The position numbers and the translations under genes are program-made. A stretch of 64,000 nt of DNA from Pelorhabdus rhamnosifermentans. GTDB lineage: Bacteria; Bacillota; Negativicutes; UMGS1260. The notes beneath the pieces are model-generated. The model saw only the letters and a list, made by a program, of their open reading frames with translations. It did not search any database and was not told the DNA's origin. Location: contig NZ_JAHGVE010000005.1 in NCBI RefSeq assembly GCF_018835585.1, positions 62,001 through 126,000 on the forward strand, in the 5' to 3' direction. Shown one piece after another: positions 62,228 to 64,000 of the stretch; positions within the stretch are counted from its first letter, which is position 1, and the number at the start of each line of letters is the position of its first letter.

Positions 62228-62305
62228 TGGTGCGCTCGGGGAACTCGAACCCTCGCAAGACGCGGTTTAGGAATTCACCGCTCTATCCACCTGAGCTACG
62301 GGCGC
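62228..62305 (-). tRNA. tRNA-Arg (anticodon CCT), degenerate
   Basis: The minus strand gives acceptor GCGCCCG, D-arm GCTC..GAGC, loop TTCCTAA (anticodon CCT), T-loop TTCGAGT and an encoded CCA. Several pairs are broken. The anticodon stem GTGAA/ACCGC has two mismatches, and the T-stem/acceptor 3' side (TCCCCGAGCGC) seems one base short with an A where G is expected. The 5' half would pair with TTCAC, not with the present 3' strand, so it looks like a chimera formed by crossover in the anticodon loop, or a pseudogene. Confidence 0.55.
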
Positions 62306-62330
62306 ATATTATTTGACACATCAATTTAAA

Positions 62331-62378
62331 GACACAGGGACGGTGGTATCGTCCTGCCCAAGACACTCCCACCGTCCC
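62331..62378. repeat. GACACAGGGACGGTGG repeat with inverted end
   Basis: GGGACGGTGG (62337-62346) is inverted as CCACCGTCCC (62369-62378). The left half recurs at 47276. MITE-like; the mobilising enzyme is not visible. Confidence 0.65.
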
Positions 62379-62468
62379 CTTATCCTGTAAATAATTGCCT
62401 TACTTTTTGCCTTCCTATTACTTTGTATGATTATCCTAACTAAGATTAGTAAAGAATGCTATCCCGTA

Positions 62469-63001
62469 CTAGTTTGCCTTTGATAAAGGAAGCTTAGCTA
62501 AAACCTTATTTTTTCCTCCTACTAATATAACCTCAACGCTTTTTAACATTTCCAAGATTTCCGCATCACTATAATTTTGTGGGTCTATTAAAACAGTCAT
62601 TCTAAATTCTTGAGAATGATATTTTCGCGGATGTGCTTTTGAATAAATATTAACTGGCGTAAGAGCGGGCATATCGGGTTTTTTCCCTACTATTATCGGT
62701 GGCAAATTTTCAGGTCGTGCATATTGACCTTTTACATCATAAATTGTTTTAAAAAATGACTGATTAGCATATTTAAAAGTCACTAGTGCTTTTTTCAGAT
62801 TAGCCTTACTTTCCATTAGTTTTTTACTATCAGCTTCATTTACAGCATATGCATAACTATAATTAGGTTTATTAAATGGTTCAGATTTGATAATTTCTAC
62901 GTCTTCAATTGTTATTGCGGGAACAACTATTATAAAATCATATAAAAAAAAAGACAAACAACCCCAAAGGCTATTATAAACCAAGCAGCAATTTTTTTCA
63001 C
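62469..63001 (-). pseudogene. Signal-anchored hypothetical protein, frameshifted at a T9 tract
   Basis: A GTG at 63001, 6 nt after GGGAGG, starts VKKIAAWFIIAFGVVCL, a clear membrane or signal segment, then shifts frame at a run of nine T (62944-62952 as A on the plus strand). One more T would join it to the long frame LYDFIIVVPAITIEDVEIIK and on to a 171-residue product ending KVLAKLPLSKAN. No family recognised. It lies 15 bp after an amidase-domain gene and is probably cotranscribed. Indel, phase variation or sequencing error are all possible. Confidence 0.55.
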
Positions 63002-63016
63002 GTCATACCTCCCGGG

Positions 63017-64000
63017 CTATTCATAATTAATATGAATAAAATAAATATCTCCCTGATATTTATCCTCTGTAAATACTTCTCTTAAAGATCGATGTTTTCT
63101 ATTCGTTGTATGCCCACAATAATATATCTCACCATTCTCTATACTATCAACAATAGCCACGTGATTAATTTGTCCTTTAGGAACATTCTCTCCTAGATTA
63201 TTAAAAGCTATAACATCACCTGGCTTAACATCAGCAGCAATCGTTGATATTTCATCCACGCTAGTAAGATACGATACACCATATGAATTTTCCAGCTTAG
63301 AAAAATATCTATAGAGCGGATCCGGATTTATCCAGGCGGGTGTTGCATTTACGGTGATCTTACCAAACCATGCTCTATATCCTTCATATGTAATCCCTTT
63401 CCAATTCCATTCGTCAGTCATAGCCCTTCCACCTGCCCACAAACATTGTGAAACAAAATTAGCACAGTCCGACCCACCACCTGTATCTGCGCTAAAATAG
63501 TGGAAACCATCATGATGGCTTGTATCCATAGCATGATCTAAAGCATATTGTACAGCATTCTGTCGATTTAGCTTAGCTGTCTCAGACTCACCGTCATCTC
63601 CTAAATCGGCTGAACTTAGATTTACCAGCTTACCTTCACGCGGAGATAAGCCATTAGCCCAAAATAACATATCTGTATTTCTATATGTTGTACTTCTATT
63701 TGTCAATATGGGATCTGAAGCAACTTGTGAAGTGTTTACAAGAGGCTTAATGTCTTCAATTGCACGATTAGTTGCACCTTCAATTATTCTTTGCTGTTCA
63801 ATAAAACTATTATAATCATCAGGGTGCGGTATTCCGGCAGCGCTGACTCTCCATAATATTCCATTTTGATTATACTCCAAACGATAGTCCAATGCAATAT
63901 CCTTATAACTTAACGTTGCATCAACAAAAGCCGCATTATTGGGTCCTAAAAGTATTTCAAAATTCTTTCTCCATACATCATTAAAACCATGTGCCTCATC
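63017..64000 (-). CDS. Amidase domain (Amidase_6-like) protein, start outside window
   Basis: The frame is open to the window edge, so the N-terminus is missing; 327 codons are visible. The C-terminal part is an NlpC/P60-like amidase domain: LNRQNAVQYALDHAMDTSHH, GGGSDCANFVSQCLWAGGRA with the catalytic Cys, and INHVAIVDSIENGEIYYCGH with the His. Proteins with this domain are exported peptidoglycan or peptide amidases in Firmicutes. The upstream part (about 35-110) is unassigned. It is followed by the broken membrane-anchored gene at 62469. Confidence 0.8.
   Translation of the reverse strand, partial: DEAHGFNDVWRKNFEILLGPNNAAFVDATLSYKDIALDYRLEYNQNGILWRVSAAGIPHPDDYNSFIEQQRIIEGATNRAIEDIKPLVNTSQVASDPILTNRSTTYRNTDMLFWANGLSPREGKLVNLSSADLGDDGESETAKLNRQNAVQYALDHAMDTSHHDGFHYFSADTGGGSDCANFVSQCLWAGGRAMTDEWNWKGITYEGYRAWFGKITVNATPAWINPDPLYRYFSKLENSYGVSYLTSVDEISTIAADVKPGDVIAFNNLGENVPKGQINHVAIVDSIENGEIYYCGHTTNRKHRSLREVFTEDKYQGDIYFIHINYE

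Noticed and set aside
1-64000. CRISPR array or prophage
   Set aside because: No regularly spaced repeats and no phage structural genes seen. The integrase signal is only a C-terminal remnant.

Overview
The window looks like the chromosome of a diderm Firmicute of the class Negativicutes (Sporomusaceae; Pelosinus or a close relative would fit). It is AT-rich, with Firmicute-style promoters (TTGACA-17-TATAAT) and strong GGAGG ribosome sites. It also encodes outer-membrane functions: a PgaA-type export barrel, a beta-barrel porin and a PagL-like lipid A deacylase. The genus is inferred from gene content, not from a marker gene.

Layout. 1-3 kb: a partial DUF362 protein, a LysR regulator, a nitroreductase and a hemerythrin. 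3-11.4 kb: a minus-strand exopolysaccharide operon pgaA-pgaB-pgaC-pgaD-like-bcsB-like, headed by a GEMM-I cyclic-di-GMP riboswitch whose P1 helix overlaps an intrinsic terminator. 11.5-19 kb: an LDH-family dehydrogenase, an EFR1 ferredoxin, a DJ-1/PfpI protein, an AEC transporter, a GGDEF/HD-GYP enzyme, and an unusual pair (HAD phosphatase with an ATA start, plus a primase-like protein). 19.3-30.2 kb: a GapB-like GAPDH and a xylose-type operon (xylB-xylF-xylG-xylH-galM-isomerase) divergent from a LacI regulator; each promoter has a matching palindromic operator just downstream. 30.2-37.4 kb: split chromate transporter genes and a GntP permease/CoA-transferase/MaoC operon with a sigma-54 promoter facing its own PAS-AAA-Fis activator. 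37.7-44 kb: a guanylate-kinase-like protein, an ABC exporter, an RpiB-type isomerase, PagL, a PrcB-domain secreted protein and a small membrane protein.

44-64 kb is an accessory zone of gene remnants and repeats. Three copies of a roughly 130-180 bp unit, each carrying some of the 3' end of a tRNA-Arg(CCT) gene and its terminator, bracket two small cargo blocks. One block holds an Ntn-hydrolase, BioY, an MFS transporter with LysR, and a methyltransferase. The other holds a flavoprotein, an XRE/superoxide-reductase-like fusion, chloramphenicol acetyltransferase, DUF2087, a frameshifted GIY-YIG gene and an XRE gene. A degenerate tRNA-Arg next to a tyrosine-recombinase relic lies at 62.2 kb. Also present are a stand-alone reverse transcriptase, a porin plus two secreted phosphatases, and remnants of IS1182-like and IS3-like transposases and a gamma carbonic anhydrase.

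The most interesting system is the exopolysaccharide locus: PNAG export, deacetylation and synthesis genes are combined with a cellulose-synthase-type BcsB subunit and placed under an RNA switch predicted to turn the operon on with c-di-GMP. A diguanylate cyclase/phosphodiesterase gene lies 4 kb away. Second are the HAD/primase-like pair and the tRNA-Arg recombination scars. All calls were made by eye from sequence; no searches were run.
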